Shown here: in pieces, positions 23,693 through 32,258 of the stretch
How positions within the stretch are numbered: the first letter of the stretch is position 1
Layout of the letters: the number at the start of each line of letters is the position of its first letter
NCBI GenBank assembly: GCA_047630355.1
Contig: JBLHXN010000028.1
Location: 1 to 32,258, forward strand
Direction of reading: 5' to 3'
DNA from: JANQUM01 sp047630355
GTDB lineage: Bacteria; Bacteroidota; Bacteroidia; Cytophagales; Spirosomataceae
Length of the DNA stretch: 32,258 nucleotides
Program-made: the position numbers and the translations under genes
Notes under the pieces: generated by a model
Database searches by the model: none
What the model saw: only the letters and a program-made list of their open reading frames with translations
Told to the model about the DNA's origin: nothing

Positions 23693-24397
23693 TTATGTAT
23701 TCCTTAGGCAAAGTTAACCTAACCAAATTTGTTACGATATAAGTCATAAGTGCCTCATTACTAGAATTATAATGAAAAAAATAGTCAATTGATTGAGGTT
23801 AATACTAAAACTAATAGTATTCTGTGGGTATTGTAGTAACCTTTGTAAACCTCCTATTTTAAGTATCAGTTTAATAAACATTATCACGAATTAATTCGTA
23901 GGAACATTTTAGGTTTTGTTTTAGGTATTACAAACCCTTACACGGCTCCTTGTAAACAGATTGATTTTCCTGAACTTCGTACAGATTAAAGCCATAAAAT
24001 AAAATTCGTGATAATGTCTAATCTAGTGCGAATAAATTCCGGCAAAAATTTATAATTGTATTGATAGTTTGTAAGATGAGCGATGACATTTTATGTATCA
24101 AATCCTTTACGATAACTTTTACGCTTTATTTTACAATGCTTTTTATTCGTGTTGTTTAACTGATAGGTTTTCGCTCGACTTCGAGCCGATACATTTGCCA
24201 AGTAAACCTTAAAAAAAAGTAAGCCTTAACGAAAATAAGATGAAGACAAAATATAACTTTTAAACATCATCTGAATCTAAGTCGTATCATTGTGTAATCT
24301 TTCAAAGTGGCACCATTACTCCGATGAGATGTAAGCTATGTTTGCAGATTAAATCATCCGAGAGGAAATTATATTCAAGTAGTTGAAAATCAAGACC
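23693..24397. other. AT-rich spacer and leader region before the giant adhesin gene
   Basis: No credible gene of more than 60 codons is seen. The stretch holds a 15-base inverted repeat (23878-24017, listed separately) and a 14-base palindrome-like hairpin GCTCGA-CT-TCGAGC at 24173-24186. Two matches to the -7 consensus TAnnTTTG face the adhesin gene: TACATTTG at 24190-24197 and TATGTTTG at 24337-24344. Neither has a good TTTG element at the usual distance, so the true promoter of the adhesin gene is unsettled; the leader would be about 50 to 200 bases long. Confidence 0.45.
23878..24017. repeat. 15-bp perfect inverted repeat enclosing about 110 bp
   Basis: ACATTATCACGAATT at 23878-23892 and AATTCGTGATAATGT at 24003-24017 are exact reverse complements. 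The left arm also overlaps a 14-base perfect palindrome, ACGAATTAATTCGT at 23886-23899. The size and layout (140 bp, no ORF) resemble a miniature inverted-repeat element, but no matching target duplication is evident at its flanks (…TTAATAA and CTAATCT…). Alternatively it could be a pair of regulator-binding sites. Confidence 0.6.
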
Positions 24398-27300
24398 ATG
24401 AAAAACATCTTTACACTTTTATTCGCAGTGGTTTTTGCAACTACTGCATTTGCTCAAAAAATAGACATTCAATCCAGCAATTCTAGCACTACTTCTGTAA
24501 GAGTGAGGTATACCACTGCCGGAAGTCACACCGTAGATGTGGGGCGTGGCGTAACCTCCGCCAATGTATCTATGTGGGGCGGTGGAGGCGGCGGTGCCTC
24601 TAGTGGTGCAAGAGTGTCCTTCGGTGAAAATTCCGTTCTTTTGCATTCAGGTGGTGGTGGTGGTGGCAGTAATTGGGCTGGCAATACAGTAAGCCTTGTT
24701 TCAGGTACCTCCTATCCTTTTACTGTAGGTAGCGGTGGCCTCGGAGGACTTGGTGGCGGAATTGGCTCTAGTCCTAATAAAGGTGGGAATGGGACGGCTT
24801 CTAATTTTAGTAATCTGGTGGTTTCTCCTGGTGGATATGGTGCGGTCATATCAAATTTAACCAATGAAGGTAACGATGGAGGAGCCCAAGGAGATGCCCC
24901 AACTCCTCTTAACATTTATGAGTCAGCTACTAAGGGTTCTCCTGATTATTCTGTTTGGGGAGGTGGCGGTGGCAAGGCAGGCAGTGGCCGGTATGGAGCG
25001 TCTGGTTATAATATTTTTGGCAGTATTGGCATGTACCAAGGTGCCTGGGGTATTACCACAGGAGGGAGTAATGGAGGCAAGTTTATTTCGGCTGGCACAA
25101 ATCCTGGTTACGGAGGTGGAGGTGGTGCATGGGCTGGAAATGATATTGCTTATGAACTTATGAAACTAGTCCTTGGACAACTACTTGGAAAATATGATGG
25201 AGGTGATGAACTAGCAAGTCTAATAGATGAACTTTGGGGCCCTAAGGTAGCACAAGTGACGACTATTCAAACATCAAATGGTCCTGGTGGAAATGGTGCA
25301 GACGGAATGGTAGATTTTTACATCACTTTTTCCACCTATAAACTATCTGCCATTAATGTAGATGTTGCTTGTGGACCTAATAATATTTCAGCACCAAGAA
25401 CGGTAAGGTTATCTTCAGAAACTATGGAGAATGGCACTTATGGGCTTATGTATACCATAACAGACCAAAATGGGGGCGGCATTCAAACCCTTACCACAAG
25501 TGCTGTCTTTAATAACGGAGAAAGTAGCTTTCAAACACCTTCACTTAATCTAAGTGGCTCGTACAAAATTACGGTAACTCAAATAAATTCTGGTAATTCT
25601 TGCGTAAACAATCTTACTGAAAATAATACAGCACTAATTCAAACGGCTCATTCGGGGAATGATTGGACCTATAGGCCTCAGTTTCCTGGCATAGCTCGTG
25701 AAGATGCAGTTTCTTTTATCATCAATAATAAAGTATACGTAGGTACAGGTTTTGATGGTACTTCCTACCATAATGATTTTTGGGAACTGGATTTAGCCAC
25801 CAATGTATGGACTCAAAAAGCCCCCTTTCCAGGAGAGGAGAGAAGTGCAGCCGTTGCTTTCACAATCGGTAATAAAGGATATGTAACTACGGGACGGAAT
25901 GGTTCAAAGCGTTTTAAGGACACTTACCAATACGACCCTATTTCCAATTCATGGTTACAAAAGGAAAACTTTCCTGGTACTCCACGCTCGGGTGCGGTAG
26001 CTTTTACCATTGACAATTATGGTTTTGTGGGTACGGGTTATGATGGTTTTTATAAAAATGATTTTTACCGGTATGATCAAACTACCAATAACTGGACGAT
26101 AAGAGCCGCTTTTCCTGGTGTAGGAAGGCACGAAGCTGTTGGTTTTTCTTACCTTCAAAATGGATTTATCGGCTTAGGGAAAGGTGCTTTCTCTAATAAG
26201 GATTTTTACTACTATGATTCAAATAACAATCAGTGGAGGCTATTAGCAAATTCATGGATGCCAGAACTAACAGAAGCTGTAGCTTTTGTCATTGGTAGCA
26301 AAGCATATATAGCAGGGGGGAGAAACAGCAGTACCATTCAGAACAAATTATATGAATTAGATTTAACAAGTATCACTGAAATTTCAAGTCCTAACTGGGT
26401 AGAAAAAGCTACACTATTAACACCTTTGAAGGGGGCTATTGGCTTTAGTGATGGCATAAGAGGCTATATAGGTATTGGCCTTTCAAATGCATCCTACACG
26501 TCAGGTTTACAAGAATATTATCCTTCTTCGCATTTTATTCAAATGGGAGAGTTGCCTAAAAACATTTGTGCCGGAACTACATTTAATGTTCCATTTACGG
26601 TGGGCTGTAATAGCTTTGGTGCAGGTAATGAGTTTACCGTTGTATTGGGTTATTTAGGGAAATTTATCGATGGTTCTGTAATAGGTACAAGATCAGGCGG
26701 AAGCACAGAGCCAATTGAGGTAACCATACCAAGTGACCTTTCAGCTGGGTCAGACTATAGCATACGAATAGAAGCAAGTAGTCCTGGTGTTTTTAGTAGT
26801 GATAATGGAGGAGGTATAGTCGTAAGCCCATTACCCGCTTCAACTCAAATGAGTGTAAACGCAAGCGGATTCATTTCTTGTAGCGGTGGGCAGATTAATT
26901 TGACAGCAATCAATAGTCTTGGAAACGTCACAATAGATACTTCCATTGTGTTGGATGAAAACTTCAATAATGGTGTAGGAAATTGGACACAAACCAACAA
27001 TAGTTTTGGTAGAAGTACCACTTACACGACCGGATTTAACAGCACGGCTTCTTATACTCCAATCACAACTGGAGAAACGGATTCTCTGAAATTTGCGGTA
27101 AGACCAAGTGGCTTTAGTTTTACCAATGTAAATTCAGTTTTTAGTAGATCAGGCAGTTTCAGTGGGTATGAAAAAAACACAAAAGTGATTACTACTGGAG
27201 ATAATTCTTCTTTTTTGCTTAGCAAATCTAACTATCCTTACCTTTCCTATATACCTTATGGTTCAAACTTTGACCCTAATAATCCAGCTAATAGCGATGC

Positions 27301-30300
27301 AGATGTAATTTGGTGGGATAAATCTATATATGGCGACATTATTTTACAAAGCCCCGTATTTAGTTTGGTGGGGTATGATTCAGCAGAATTGAGCTTTCAA
27401 GAAAGAATTTCTGAAACACGACGTGACCTTGAGGTTTCCGTTGATGGCGTTAATTGGGTCGTTTTAGATGCTGGCCAATTTATTCCGGGTGATGATGCTG
27501 ACTATTGGGTGGACCGAAAATACGACTTGACACAATTTAGCCAATCCCCAAATGTGTTGGTAAGGTTTAAAGCACTTTATGAAAGGAACGAACTTCCGTT
27601 TGTGGCCATTGATAATTTCAAAGTTGAAGGGTATAAAAATAATCAAAACTATACTTGGACTTCCAGTCCTGCAGGTTTTACTTCTAACCTTCAAAATCCG
27701 GTGGTGAATCCTACGGTGAATACGAAGTATTTTTGTACAACTTCAAATAATTATGGTTGTGAAAGTACCAGCATAATCGGGATAGATTCTGTATCCGTAA
27801 ATGTGAAGCAACCTTCTGCTACTACAGTGGATATAGCCATATGTCCGAGTGCATTGCCGTTTACGTGGAATGGCCTTACTTTAACTTCTGCTGGTACGAG
27901 TAGCGTGCTTCTAATTAACGCAGCAGGATGTGATAGTACCGTTACTTTAAATTTATCGCTGAAACGGGAACCAACAAATAACCCTGTGGCAAATACGCCC
28001 AGCGTTTGTAATACGTCATTGCCAATAAGTTTATATGCGGTATATCCAATAGTCCAATCAACAAATAGCTACGAGTGGAGTTCTAACTCGTTAGAAGAGA
28101 TTAATGACTTATCGTCGAATAACCCGACTGAGGTGAAAATTACAGAAACTACAACTTTTCAATTAATTTCTACTGATGCAGTAACGGGTTGTTCAAATAC
28201 AAAAAGCGTTATTGTTACTGTTAACAATTCTGGAGTTCCATTCGATTTAGGAACCATTCCAGTTACCATTTGTTCCAGTGAATTGCCTTACACTTCCTAT
28301 GGAATGACGTTTAATGGAACGGATACACAAACAACCACTTTTACAGCTGAATTTGGTGGTTGCGATACCACAGTAACAGTTGCTTTGACTGTAAGAGAGA
28401 CAAGTTTTTCTAACGTAAACAAGACCATTTGCGAAAGCGAATTGCCATTTACGTGGAATCAGTTAACCTTTAATAGTGCAGGAACTCAAACGGCACATTT
28501 TACGAATTCAGTAGGTTGTGACAGTACCGCAACGTTAAATTTATCAATAAGGACTGGGGTTAATTTTTCGGGTTATACAAGTATTCAAGAAACAATGGTT
28601 AGTTGTTTTGGTGGCAATAGTGGGAGTGCACAAATAAACATTACCGATGCCCCAACACCCGACCCATTCGGCTTTAAATGGGATCAAGATGGAACGGTTT
28701 CAAATACGGATCAGAGTTCAACCCTTTCAGGTCTTCTTGCAGGAAATTATACCTGTACCATCACAGATAAGAGCAGTTGTAAAACCATTGTAGAAGTTGT
28801 TATTACAGAACCTGATAGGTTGAGAACAAGTTTAAGTCTTTTAGAAACTAAACCTTATTTAAGTAGCACTACTAAACGAGCAAATGTTGATGGTGGAACC
28901 TTTCCGTATCAATTTGCATGGTCGCCTTCTGGTGGAAATGCAGCAGAAAGCGATTTGTTATGTGTAGGTAATTATTCATTGTTGGTAACAGACGCTAAGG
29001 GTTGTACTGCTTCCATAAACGAAATTAATGTTGTTCAAAATCCTGCTTTAGAATCAGTTACAGTTCATCGTATTTGTAATGCAGGTTTCCCTTACACTTG
29101 GAATAATTTAACATTGGAGCAAACCGGCACCTATTCCGTAAATCTTACATCAGCCACTGGCTGTGATAGTATTGCCGTTTTGAATTTGTTACCGAGCGAA
29201 CCGGACATTTCGGAATTATCAGTGGACCAAACAATTTGCGAAGGAAGTTCAATTGATTTATTTTCCAAAACAGCTTTAAATGACAGTACTGTCATTTGGA
29301 CAGAAAATTTTAATGCCCCATCTAACGATTGGCAAACTTCCTTTTCTAGCGAGGTAGGTAATATAGCTGCTTCCAGGTGGAGTTTGGTGAATTATGGGTA
29401 CTGTTTCCCTTTCTATATACGCAGTAATGATGAGTCATACTTTTACAATAGTAGCAGCTTCCGTCAAAACGGAAGTGTAACTACTCAACCAGGTGAAGTC
29501 ACAAATACGCAATTAGAATCTCCATCCTTCAGTACCGTTGGAATCTCGAACCCTCACATTCGCTTTGAACATTTTCTGTACTTAGGTTACGAAAAAGATT
29601 CAATAAGTATGCAGGTTACAGATGATAACGGATCAAACTGGACAACCGTTTACAATGAAAATCCAACTAGCAATATCGGAGATTGTCAAGAATTTACCAC
29701 TCAACTTGTATCTTTGAAAGATTATTTAAATAAATCCAATCTTAAAATAAGATTTGTTTATTACTCGGTGAATGGAAATAGCTGGTCAATAGATAATGTA
29801 AGTCTAATATCTTACGCACCTATGACATACGCATGGTCATCAACCCCAGCTGGATTTGTTACAAATTCTGAAAGTCCGGGACTTGTTTCCCCAACAGTTT
29901 CAACTACCTATATTTTAACAGCAACCAATGCAACAACGGCATGCATTAGTACTCAAAAGGTAGATATAATAGTAAGACCTACCATAAATACGTCTGTCTC
30001 AGACAGTATTTGTACTGGCGAAAGTTATGTATTTGAAGGAGACTCTTTGACTTCATCTGGAACCTATACCAAGCATTTATTTAGTATTGCGGGTTGTGAT
30101 AGCATCGTGACTTTAAATTTGAAGGTCAGAACTTTAAGTAAAATTGAGTCCCTCGTATTTACCACACAAAATGTTACTTGCTATGGTGGTACTAATGGAC
30201 AAGCAAGCGTAGAAGTAATTGGCGGTATAGCACCGTACACGTATAATTGGCATTCAAGTGGGGGGGATAGATATTATGCTCCTAGTCCTATGCCGCAGGG

Positions 30301-32258
30301 GCAATATATGGTTACCGTAAAAGATGCAAATCAGTGTGCAGCTACAGCAACAGTTGCCATTTTTGAACCAGACACGGTTTTAGTTTCATTGCACCTTAAT
30401 TTTTCTCAGAATAATGCCACTGCAGATGTTATTGCAAGCCCATCTGGAGGCACAGCTCCCTATTCGTATACTTGGCTCCCTAATGTATCTATCTCTGATA
30501 CGGCAAAAAACCTTCCGCCCGGTATTTACAGTGCTATAGTTACTGATGCCAATGGCTGTACTTCTGAAAACAGTATTTTAGTACCTAGCTTAAAAGTAGA
30601 ACCTTCTACTACCTTTATAAGAATATGTACCAGCTCGCTGCCCTATTCATGGAACGGGGTAGTTTTTACTGAAACTGGAGCTCAAACTGCTGAACTTACA
30701 GCTGGTAATGGAAGTGATAGTTTGGCAACCTTAGTCTTAGATGTATTTGATCTTAAAAATTATATAGAGGTAGGCGTATTGCAGGAAATAAATTGCTATG
30801 ATGGTCGAGGTAAGGCCTATGCAAGTGCATTTGGTGGCCAAAGCCCCTATTCATTTTCTTGGTCAAAGTCAGGGGACGTAGGATATAATCGAAGCACTCA
30901 AATAGTAACTACTCTTTCTCCTGCTAATTATGTTTGTACCATAACAGATGCTAATAACTGTGTGGGAGTATCTGAACCTGTCACCATTACTCAACCTACC
31001 CCTTTAACTGCACTGGTAATTGCTGGAAGTTTACAGAATTGTGGGCTTACTTATATAGCTGCATCTGGCGGAACTGAACCCTACAGTTATTTTTGGAGTG
31101 ATGCAAGCGGAGGAATCGATTCAATAGCACCTCAAGGCGTAGAAAGTGACGTTGCTCTATTTCCGAATGTGCGTGATTCGAAAGGTTGTCTAAATGAAAT
31201 AGGTTTCACTAAAATTACTTACCCTGATGCATTAAGTTCTACTACCAATTCTACGATATGTTCAGGGTCACTTCCTTATAAATGGAATGGGCTGACTTTT
31301 GCAGGTGCAGGAAGTAAAACGGCTTCCTTAAATTCCTATTTTGGATGTGACAGTTCTGCCACTTTAAATCTAACGATAGCTGATACCATCAGAACATTAG
31401 TAGACAAAACTGTTTGTCAAAATAATTTACCTTACGCTTGGAATGGATATACGTTTACAGAAGCTGGCAGTAAAACAATGTACTTGCAAAACCGAGCAGG
31501 GTGCGATAGTAGCGTGGTACTTAGGCTTTCGATAAATCCTAGTCAGTCGGGAAGTGTGACAGCCTCTGCATCAAGCACTAGTATTTGTCAAGATAATTCA
31601 GTCAATTTATATGCTACAGAAGTTCAGGATCTTCCTGCTACGATACTAACAGAAAACTTTAATTCAGCTACTAATAATTGGACCCAAATTAACCTTAGTA
31701 CGGGTCCTGATCCTGCTTCTACGGCATGGTCGCTCAAGCCTTCTGGACATATCGGATACTATAATCATACCTATTCAAGTGGTGATAATAGTCAACTTTT
31801 CTTTTGTTCCTCTAATTCCAATAGTGGCAGTGGCGATATAACGAACGCGATACTTCAATCTCCCGCTTTTAGTACCATAGGATATAGTGCTGCAACTTTG
31901 TCTTTTCTTTATGACTTTCGGAATTTTAGTAATGGGAATTTAAAAGTTTTGATATCAAGTGATAGCTTAAATTGGACTCCTGTATTTACAAGAAGTTCAA
32001 ATGCTAGTAGTGGTAGCACTACAACAACTCCCACCCTAATAAATATAGGAAATGCCTTCCTAAATAAGCCCATCGTCTATATAAGGTATCAATTAAATGG
32101 GACCTATAGGGAAGGAGCGGCGGTGGAAGCTTTTATTGATAATGTAATCATTACCGGAACTCCTATAGCTACTACCTACAGCTGGATGTCTGACGATGGT
32201 TCTTTTAATTCAAATCTAAGGAATCCTACACCCGTTTCACCAACTCAATCTACCGTTT
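24398..32258 (+). CDS. Giant SprB-like mosaic surface adhesin (5' part, no stop in window)
   Basis: The reading frame from ATG 24398 stays open to the last base, giving 2,620 residues with the C-terminus missing. Residues 1-19 form a signal peptide (FAVVFATTAFAQ). Residues ~55-310 are glycine-rich with GGGGGG runs (VSMWGGGGGGASSG). Residues ~420-711 form Kelch repeats (NKVYVGTGFDG, then GNKGYVTTGRNG, DNYGFVGTGYDG). The rest alternates three large modules beginning ENFN and closing near IDN, eight ~44-residue repeats with LPYxWNG and GCDS motifs, and three SprB repeats (VSCFGGNSGSA, VTCYGGTNGQA, INCYDGRGKA), each followed by a degenerate partner. SprB is a mobile cell-surface adhesin of gliding Bacteroidota exported by the T9SS; a similar attachment role is inferred. 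Arginine is mostly AGA/AGG, unlike the housekeeping genes in the window. The sorting domain must lie beyond the window. Confidence 0.9.
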   Translation, partial: MKNIFTLLFAVVFATTAFAQKIDIQSSNSSTTSVRVRYTTAGSHTVDVGRGVTSANVSMWGGGGGGASSGARVSFGENSVLLHSGGGGGGSNWAGNTVSLVSGTSYPFTVGSGGLGGLGGGIGSSPNKGGNGTASNFSNLVVSPGGYGAVISNLTNEGNDGGAQGDAPTPLNIYESATKGSPDYSVWGGGGGKAGSGRYGASGYNIFGSIGMYQGAWGITTGGSNGGKFISAGTNPGYGGGGGAWAGNDIAYELMKLVLGQLLGKYDGGDELASLIDELWGPKVAQVTTIQTSNGPGGNGADGMVDFYITFSTYKLSAINVDVACGPNNISAPRTVRLSSETMENGTYGLMYTITDQNGGGIQTLTTSAVFNNGESSFQTPSLNLSGSYKITVTQINSGNSCVNNLTENNTALIQTAHSGNDWTYRPQFPGIAREDAVSFIINNKVYVGTGFDGTSYHNDFWELDLATNVWTQKAPFPGEERSAAVAFTIGNKGYVTTGRNGSKRFKDTYQYDPISNSWLQKENFPGTPRSGAVAFTIDNYGFVGTGYDGFYKNDFYRYDQTTNNWTIRAAFPGVGRHEAVGFSYLQNGFIGLGKGAFSNKDFYYYDSNNNQWRLLANSWMPELTEAVAFVIGSKAYIAGGRNSSTIQNKLYELDLTSITEISSPNWVEKATLLTPLKGAIGFSDGIRGYIGIGLSNASYTSGLQEYYPSSHFIQMGELPKNICAGTTFNVPFTVGCNSFGAGNEFTVVLGYLGKFIDGSVIGTRSGGSTEPIEVTIPSDLSAGSDYSIRIEASSPGVFSSDNGGGIVVSPLPASTQMSVNASGFISCSGGQINLTAINSLGNVTIDTSIVLDENFNNGVGNWTQTNNSFGRSTTYTTGFNSTASYTPITTGETDSLKFAVRPSGFSFTNVNSVFSRSGSFSGYEKNTKVITTGDNSSFLLSKSNYPYLSYIPYGSNFDPNNPANSDADVIWWDKSIYGDIILQSPVFSLVGYDSAELSFQERISETRRDLEVSVDGVNWVVLDAGQFIPGDDADYWVDRKYDLTQFSQSPNVLVRFKALYERNELPFVAIDNFKVEGYKNNQNYTWTSSPAGFTSNLQNPVVNPTVNTKYFCTTSNNYGCESTSIIGIDSVSVNVKQPSATTVDIAICPSALPFTWNGLTLTSAGTSSVLLINAAGCDSTVTLNLSLKREPTNNPVANTPSVCNTSLPISLYAVYPIVQSTNSYEWSSNSLEEINDLSSNNPTEVKITETTTFQLISTDAVTGCSNTKSVIVTVNNSGVPFDLGTIPVTICSSELPYTSYGMTFNGTDTQTTTFTAEFGGCDTTVTVALTVRETSFSNVNKTICESELPFTWNQLTFNSAGTQTAHFTNSVGCDSTATLNLSIRTGVNFSGYTSIQETMVSCFGGNSGSAQINITDAPTPDPFGFKWDQDGTVSNTDQSSTLSGLLAGNYTCTITDKSSCKTIVEVVITEPDRLRTSLSLLETKPYLSSTTKRANVDGGTFPYQFAWSPSGGNAAESDLLCVGNYSLLVTDAKGCTASINEINVVQNPALESVTVHRICNAGFPYTWNNLTLEQTGTYSVNLTSATGCDSIAVLNLLPSEPDISELSVDQTICEGSSIDLFSKTALNDSTVIWTENFNAPSNDWQTSFSSEVGNIAASRWSLVNYGYCFPFYIRSNDESYFYNSSSFRQNGSVTTQPGEVTNTQLESPSFSTVGISNPHIRFEHFLYLGYEKDSISMQVTDDNGSNWTTVYNENPTSNIGDCQEFTTQLVSLKDYLNKSNLKIRFVYYSVNGNSWSIDNVSLISYAPMTYAWSSTPAGFVTNSESPGLVSPTVSTTYILTATNATTACISTQKVDIIVRPTINTSVSDSICTGESYVFEGDSLTSSGTYTKHLFSIAGCDSIVTLNLKVRTLSKIESLVFTTQNVTCYGGTNGQASVEVIGGIAPYTYNWHSSGGDRYYAPSPMPQGQYMVTVKDANQCAATATVAIFEPDTVLVSLHLNFSQNNATADVIASPSGGTAPYSYTWLPNVSISDTAKNLPPGIYSAIVTDANGCTSENSILVPSLKVEPSTTFIRICTSSLPYSWNGVVFTETGAQTAELTAGNGSDSLATLVLDVFDLKNYIEVGVLQEINCYDGRGKAYASAFGGQSPYSFSWSKSGDVGYNRSTQIVTTLSPANYVCTITDANNCVGVSEPVTITQPTPLTALVIAGSLQNCGLTYIAASGGTEPYSYFWSDASGGIDSIAPQGVESDVALFPNVRDSKGCLNEIGFTKITYPDALSSTTNSTICSGSLPYKWNGLTFAGAGSKTASLNSYFGCDSSATLNLTIADTIRTLVDKTVCQNNLPYAWNGYTFTEAGSKTMYLQNRAGCDSSVVLRLSINPSQSGSVTASASSTSICQDNSVNLYATEVQDLPATILTENFNSATNNWTQINLSTGPDPASTAWSLKPSGHIGYYNHTYSSGDNSQLFFCSSNSNSGSGDITNAILQSPAFSTIGYSAATLSFLYDFRNFSNGNLKVLISSDSLNWTPVFTRSSNASSGSTTTTPTLINIGNAFLNKPIVYIRYQLNGTYREGAAVEAFIDNVIITGTPIATTYSWMSDDGSFNSNLRNPTPVSPTQSTV
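27839..31536 (+). repeat. Eight-copy ~44-residue LPYxWNG/GCDS repeat family in the adhesin
   Basis: Copies lie at about 27839-27964, 28268-28396, 28427-28552, 29072-29192, 30008-30130, 30623-30748, 31256-31379 and 31412-31536. Each begins with I/V-C (for example ICPSALPFTWNGLTL, ICESELPFTWNQLTF, VCQNNLPYAWNGYTF) and carries an AG...T...L segment. Each ends in GCDSxxTLNL, except the sixth, which has GNGSDSLATL and so lacks the second cysteine. Two conserved cysteines, at the start and in GCDS, suggest an intra-repeat disulfide in an exported protein. I do not recall a named domain for this unit. Confidence 0.8.
28579..31230 (+). repeat. SprB repeats, each paired with a degenerate copy
   Basis: Three SprB repeats start with CFGGNSG, CYGGTNG and CYDGRGK near 28597, 30179 and 30793. 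They continue through P(Y/F)xxxW and GNYTCTITD-type turns to (I/F)(T/F)(E/Q)P. Each is followed by a second unit (about 28819-29045, 30385-30590, 31000-31230) with the W-strand and NGC/KGC parts but without the opening C(Y/F)GG. So the block is built as three S + degenerate S pairs. Confidence 0.75.

Larger units (their letters stand above)
26944..32258 (+). repeat. Three large ENFN...IDN modules in the adhesin
   Basis: Three related segments begin near 26944, 29290 and 31645 with (V/W/L)xENFNxxxxxW (LDENFNNGVGNW, WTENFNAPSNDW, LTENFNSATNNW). They run about 220 residues to IDNFKVEG, IDNVSLIS and IDNVIITG, then pass to a tyrosine/tryptophan strand (YTWTSSPAGF, YAWSSTPAGF, YSWMSDDGSF) and a NPTV/SPTVSTTY-like linker. 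The pattern recalls carbohydrate-binding/MAM-like beta sandwiches followed by a PKD-like strand. The third copy continues past the window end. Confidence 0.7.

Noticed and set aside
24864..25163. 99-codon ORF inside the glycine-rich part of the adhesin
   Set aside because: It lies in another frame of the long open adhesin reading frame and has no family resemblance; a shadow.
1..32258. Search for tRNA, rRNA and CRISPR arrays
   Set aside because: No cloverleaf-like T-arm signature, rRNA sequence or regularly spaced short repeats were seen; the repeats present are protein-coding repeats within the adhesin.

Overview
The window looks like a chromosomal segment of a Bacteroidota bacterium, most likely order Cytophagales. 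The evidence is two proteins with type IX secretion (T9SS) or gliding-type C-terminal domains, a lamin-tail-domain surface protein, SprB-type repeats in a giant adhesin, TAnnTTTG-type promoter elements, few Shine-Dalgarno sites, and moderate-to-low GC. The genus cannot be fixed from sequence alone.

Positions 1-20831 are a compact housekeeping region. It opens with the 3' end of a hydroxypyruvate-isomerase-like gene, then a lysine-rich small protein, a secreted lamin-tail protein, a lipoprotein, a thioredoxin-fold protein and a DUF4230 protein. These are followed by miaA, the translationally coupled pair folA-tatD, a repeat-type lipoprotein, a TrkH/KtrB potassium channel subunit, recR, clpS, a sodium:solute symporter, a 735-aa protein of unknown function, a T9SS-secreted metalloprotease, glgE and clpB. 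Several convergent pairs end within a few bases of each other or overlap (miaA/tatD, 14655/14661, 2960/2967).

Positions 20832-24397 are an accessory patch without an intact gene of known function. After the clpB terminator come a decayed IS4-type transposase, a 5'-truncated IS982-type transposase with a frameshift in an A8 run, and a broken gene of unknown function carrying a near-start indel, an amber stop and a truncation. That gene still has a promoter-like element overlapping a long palindrome upstream of it. Further on are a 57-codon orphan ORF, a 15-bp inverted repeat about 140 bp across, and AT-rich spacer.

From 24398 to the window end runs a single uninterrupted reading frame (2,620 codons visible, no stop). 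It is a giant secreted protein: signal peptide, glycine-rich region, Kelch propeller, then an alternating array of about 44-residue 'LPYxWNG...GCDS' repeats, SprB repeats with degenerate partners, and three large beta-sandwich-like modules. It reads like a gliding/adhesion surface protein of the SprB type, with its C-terminal sorting domain beyond the window. Its arginine codons (mostly AGA/AGG) differ from the CGN-rich housekeeping genes.

The most unusual items are the giant mosaic adhesin with its higher-order repeat order, the orphan palindrome/promoter with its ruined gene, and the unrecognised 735-aa protein. I found no CRISPR array, tRNA or rRNA, and no convincing complete new defence or biosynthetic system.
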